Assembly: GCA_030042855.1 (NCBI GenBank)
Contig: JASHYU010000030.1
Span: 1 to 8,431, forward strand
Reading direction: 5' to 3'
Length of the DNA stretch: 8,431 nt
Origin: Thermoplasmata archaeon
Lineage (GTDB): Archaea > Thermoplasmatota > Thermoplasmata > UBA184
Numbering within the stretch: the stretch's first letter is position 1; each line of letters opens with the position of its first letter. The notes below the pieces were generated by a model, which did no database searches, was not told where the DNA came from, and saw only the letters and a program-made list of their open reading frames with translations. Shown here in pieces: positions 6,119 to 8,431 of the stretch. The position numbers and the translations under genes are program-made.

Positions 6119-7166
6119 GCGACCGCGGATCCGCTTCGGCTACTGGATGCCGGTCTTTGGCGGCTGGCTCCGGAACGTGGAGGACGAACGGATGGAGGCG
6201 AGCTGGCCGTATGTGCGGGATCTCGCCGTCCGCAGCGAGGAGCTCGGCTTCGACCTCTCCCTGATCGCCGAGCTCAACCTGAACGACATCAAGGGAGTTC
6301 GGGCCCCCGCCCTCGACGCCTGGTCGACCTCGGCGGCCCTCGCCGCCGTGACCCGCCGGCTCGAACTGATGGTCGCGGTGCGACCGACCTTCCACCTCCC
6401 GACCCTGTTGGCGAAGCAGGCCGCCAACATCGACCGCATCAGCGGAGGACGCCTCGCCCTCAACGTCGTCTCGTCCTGGTGGGAGGAGGAGGCGCGGATG
6501 TACGGCGTCCCGTTCGACGCGCACGACGAGCGGTACGCGCGCACGTCGGAGTGGTTGGACGTCCTCGACGGCGTTTGGTCGAACGCCTCGTTCTCGTATT
6601 CGGGCCGATACTACCGGACGGAGAGCACGGTCCTCGAGCCGAAACCGCTGCGCCAGCCAAGGCCGCCCATCTACGCGGGGGGCGAGTCGGAGGCCGCGAA
6701 GTCGCTGATCGCGGCGAAGTGCGACGCCTACGTGATGCACGGCGACCCGCCCGAGCGCGTCGCCGAGAAGATCCGCGACATGTCGAAGCGGCGAGCGGCC
6801 CTCGGGCTCCCGCCGCTCCACTACGGCGTCGCCGGCTACGCGTGCGTGCGGGACTCCGAGGGGGAGGCGGCCGAGGAGGTCCGTCGGATCACCAACGTCC
6901 GAAGTCACGCCGCCGGCTTCGCGAACTACCGGCAGTGGCTCGCCGGAACCCAGCTCGAGCAAAAGATGTCGATCGAGGAGTACTCGGTCTCGAACCGCGG
7001 CCTCCGCTCCGGACTCGTGGGCACGCCCGCGATGGTGCGCGAGCAGATCGCCCGCTTCGAGGCGGCTGGAGTCGACCTGCTCCTCTTGCAGTTCAGTCCC
7101 CAGCGCGAGGAGATGGAACGATTCGGTGAGCAGGTCATCCGGCCGCTTGCGTCGCCGGCGTTCTAG
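6105..7166 (+). CDS. SsuD/SfnG-like flavin-dependent monooxygenase
   Basis: Luciferase-like TIM-barrel enzyme of 353 residues that would use FMNH2 and oxygen. SsuD desulfonates alkanesulfonates and SfnG oxidises dimethyl sulfone. The N-terminus FGYWMPVFGGW (11-21) starts the first barrel strand. LALNVVSSWWEEE (117-129) followed by HDERYARTSEWLDVL (140-154), PPIYAGGES (187-195), and SNRGLRSGLVGTP (296-308) with VDLLLLQFSPQREEMERF (323-340) are all characteristic of the SsuD/SfnG branch, the last two closest to SfnG. Start is TTG, with GGAG 10 bases upstream (6091-6094). The ATG at 6115 is out of frame and the next in-frame ATG would remove the first strand. It overlaps the ligase stop by 14 bases. 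No flavin reductase or sulfonate transporter is visible nearby, so the substrate is uncertain. Confidence 0.88.
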   Translation: MPGDERPRIRFGYWMPVFGGWLRNVEDERMEASWPYVRDLAVRSEELGFDLSLIAELNLNDIKGVRAPALDAWSTSAALAAVTRRLELMVAVRPTFHLPTLLAKQAANIDRISGGRLALNVVSSWWEEEARMYGVPFDAHDERYARTSEWLDVLDGVWSNASFSYSGRYYRTESTVLEPKPLRQPRPPIYAGGESEAAKSLIAAKCDAYVMHGDPPERVAEKIRDMSKRRAALGLPPLHYGVAGYACVRDSEGEAAEEVRRITNVRSHAAGFANYRQWLAGTQLEQKMSIEEYSVSNRGLRSGLVGTPAMVREQIARFEAAGVDLLLLQFSPQREEMERFGEQVIRPLASPAF

Positions 7167-7173
7167 GGTCGCG

Positions 7174-7848
7174 GTGGAGCGGGCCTCCCCGGGCTCGCGC
7201 GACACCCGCCGTGCGCCCCGACCTCCCCGTTCGGGGCCGGCCCGCTTCATCTCCGCGGCGCCTCCGGCGAAACTGGCAGCGGTCGCACGTGCCCTCCGAC
7301 GGCGGGGCCTGGAGGTCGAGCTCGTCGACGACGCGGCCACCGCGCGTTCAGCGGTACTGCGACATCTCGGCCCGTCCGACCGGGTCCTCGAGGCGACGTC
7401 CGAGACGTTGAAGGAGATCGGGCTGGTCGGGGACGGGGCGCTTCCGGCGCCCTACCGACGGCTCCGGCCCGAGCTCGACCGGCTCGCCCGGCGCGGGCTC
7501 CGCGAAGAGAAACGGCGGCGGGGCGCCAGCCCCGACGTCATCGTCGGGAGCGTCCACGCGATCACCGAGCAGGGGGAGGTTCTGATCGCTTCGGGCAGCG
7601 GGAGCCAACTCGGCCCGTACGGCTATGGGGCCGGCCGGGTCATCTGGGTGGTCGGCGCGCAGAAGATCGTACGGGACCTCCCGGAAGGTCTGCGTCGGAT
7701 CCGGGAGTTCGCGGTGCGCCGAGAGGACGCGAGAGTCCGTCAGCTGGGCGGAGGGGGCAGTGTCGTCAACAAGCTCCTCGTCGTCTTCGGCGAACACCAG
7801 GCCCACCGGGTGACGATCATCCTCTCTCGGAGCCGTCTCGGAGTCTGA
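7174..7848 (+). CDS. LUD-domain (LutC/YkgG-like) protein
   Basis: Stand-alone LUD-domain protein, a family first known from LutC of the lactate utilisation complex. Homologues also occur without LutA/LutB, where their function is unclear. The first 25 residues are arginine- and proline-rich and probably not conserved. The domain begins near PPAKLAAVARALRRRGLEVELVDD and continues through RVLEATSETLKEIGL. The signature core is GSVHAITEQGEVLIASGSGSQLGPYGYGAG followed by RVIWVVGAQKIV, in residues 125-166, and the end is GGSVVNKLLVVFGEHQAHRVTIILSRSRLG. GTG at 7174 lies 7 bases after the monooxygenase stop. An upstream GTG at 7126 would add 16 residues and overlap the previous gene. No clear Shine-Dalgarno site decides between them. 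Cotranscription with the monooxygenase is likely. Confidence 0.85.
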   Translation: MERASPGSRDTRRAPRPPRSGPARFISAAPPAKLAAVARALRRRGLEVELVDDAATARSAVLRHLGPSDRVLEATSETLKEIGLVGDGALPAPYRRLRPELDRLARRGLREEKRRRGASPDVIVGSVHAITEQGEVLIASGSGSQLGPYGYGAGRVIWVVGAQKIVRDLPEGLRRIREFAVRREDARVRQLGGGGSVVNKLLVVFGEHQAHRVTIILSRSRLGV

Positions 7849-7849
7849 G

Positions 7850-7881
7850 CGGCACCCGACAAACTGCCGGGCGTCGTGCCG
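7850..7881 (+). terminator. Structured 3' end of the LUD gene, possible terminator
   Basis: CGGCAC-CC-GAC (7850-7860) can pair with GTCGTGCCG (7873-7881), giving 9 bp with a 2-base bulge and a 12-base loop. A second stem GGGCGG/CCGCCC with a short internal loop follows at about 7884-7906. Neither is followed directly by a U-run; the pyrimidine tract CTTTCTCC occurs some 35 bases later. Confidence 0.35.
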
Positions 7882-8189
7882 AAGGGCGGTGGCCCACTAC
7901 CCGCCCCTGAGGGACCTCCGCAGCGCCGAGGAATCGATTCTTTCTCCACTTCGGTCTCGAACCCTCCGCTGGCAACTCATTGATCCTCATCTTGGTCGCT
8001 CTCCGCCGTCGCCGCGGCCGAAGACGACGGCTGATGACCGTCTCGAACGCCAGGCCCGCTGGAGTCCGGGGAACGTCAGCGTGCCGGGATTTCAACGATT
8101 CGAGCGAGCGCGCTCGAAGTCCGGCGGAGCTCAGTGTTCGCGCGGAGCCGAGACCGGCCGCGCGCGTCCCTCTGGAGGGTTGGGCCCTG

Positions 8190-8194
8190 AAAAA
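8190..8194 (-). terminator. Poly-T terminator of the HAD gene
   Basis: A run of five A on the plus strand reads as TTTTT on the minus strand, 6 bases after the HAD stop at 8201-8203, and is flanked by GC-rich sequence. A short T-run without a stem is typical of archaeal transcription termination, and an upstream hairpin is absent. Confidence 0.5.
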
Positions 8195-8200
8195 GCAACT

Positions 8201-8431
8201 TCACGGTTCTCGGGCACGCCTCGGTGCGAATGCGAGGAGATCCCGAAGATCTGCGAGCTGGGTTCCCCTCCAATGGACATCCTCGTCGAAGCGGGGGACG
8301 TCGCGACTCTGGTCGGGATAGCGATACTGGAAGGCGGTCAGTCCCACCGACTCGGCGCCCGTCAGCTCGCGGCTCCCCCCGTCTCCCACGTACGCGCAGC
8401 GGACCGGTGGCAGCCCGAGCCCCGAGAGGGC
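8201..8431 (-). CDS. HAD-family hydrolase, C-terminal fragment
   Basis: Only the last 76 residues lie in the window. The fragment carries VGDGGSRELTGAESVGLTAF (residues 15-34 of the fragment), which is the HAD motif IV, with acidic residue D17 ligating magnesium, followed by the downstream strand common to phosphoglycolate phosphatase-like and other small-molecule phosphatases. The frame is open to the window edge and reads into a gene transcribed leftward. Motifs I to III, which would confirm catalysis and substrate class, are outside the window. The stop TGA is followed 6 bases later by a T-run. Confidence 0.8.
   Translation of the reverse strand, partial: ALSGLGLPPVRCAYVGDGGSRELTGAESVGLTAFQYRYPDQSRDVPRFDEDVHWRGTQLADLRDLLAFAPRRAREP

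Larger units (their letters stand above)
7849..8200. other. 352-base convergent intergenic region
   Basis: The LUD gene and the leftward HAD gene converge here, so this is a 3' region for both. I found no gene with protein-like composition and no tRNA; a GGTTCGAG-like match on the minus strand near 7950-7960 fails the T-stem test. It holds two hairpins directly after the LUD stop, a pyrimidine tract CTTTCTCC (7939-7946) and the HAD terminator at 8190-8194. Confidence 0.5.

Noticed and set aside
7930..7980. Minus-strand tRNA T-arm-like match near GGTTCGAG
   Set aside because: The five bases on each side do not pair, and no acceptor or anticodon stem can be drawn.
8030..8060. Box C-like CTGATGA of a possible C/D guide RNA
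   Set aside because: The first base departs from the RTGATGA consensus and no CTGA box D lies within the expected distance.

Overview
The window is GC-rich (high sixties per cent by eye) and comes from a prokaryote that I cannot place by a marker gene. Weak evidence points to an archaeon, perhaps a high-GC Thermoplasmatota relative. Two genes carry TATA-like hexamers about 29 bases before their ATG and lack a Shine-Dalgarno site, as expected for leaderless archaeal transcripts, and one gene ends at a T5 tract without a stem. A high-GC bacterium is not excluded. Several starts are GTG or TTG. No tRNA, rRNA, CRISPR array, insertion sequence or phage gene was seen.

Left part, minus strand (1-2555). 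Reading leftward there are three genes: a small soluble protein with a coiled coil (2079-2555), a protein with two membrane segments and a possible PH-like C-terminal domain (1434-2057, TTG start with a strong Shine-Dalgarno site), and, after a 154-base gap with an AT-rich promoter candidate, a dynamin-like GTPase (1-1279) cut by the window edge. The GTPase has all of its G motifs. It occupies a stretch that would look empty if only complete reading frames were considered. The first two genes are 21 bases apart and are probably one transcript. Together the three could form a membrane-remodelling module, which is inference.

Middle part, plus strand (2576-4888). A divergent intergenic region with several inverted repeats leads to an acetate/succinate transporter of the AceTr (GPR1/FUN34/SatP) family (2776-3411). 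A 373-base gap containing a perfect 9-bp hairpin follows. Then comes a fusion of a START/AHSA1-like ligand-binding domain with a class I SAM-dependent methyltransferase (3785-4888).

Right part, plus strand (4889-7848). After a 213-base gap with two adjacent inverted repeats, three genes run together: an ATP-grasp ligase (5102-6118), an SsuD/SfnG-like flavin-dependent monooxygenase (6105-7166, overlapping the ligase by 14 bases) and a LUD-domain protein (about 7174-7848). The tight packing says that they are co-expressed. The combination of ligase, monooxygenase and LUD protein does not match a pathway I know, and it is the best candidate here for an undescribed system. The last 231 bases encode, on the minus strand, the C-terminus of a HAD-family hydrolase, followed by a poly-T terminator.
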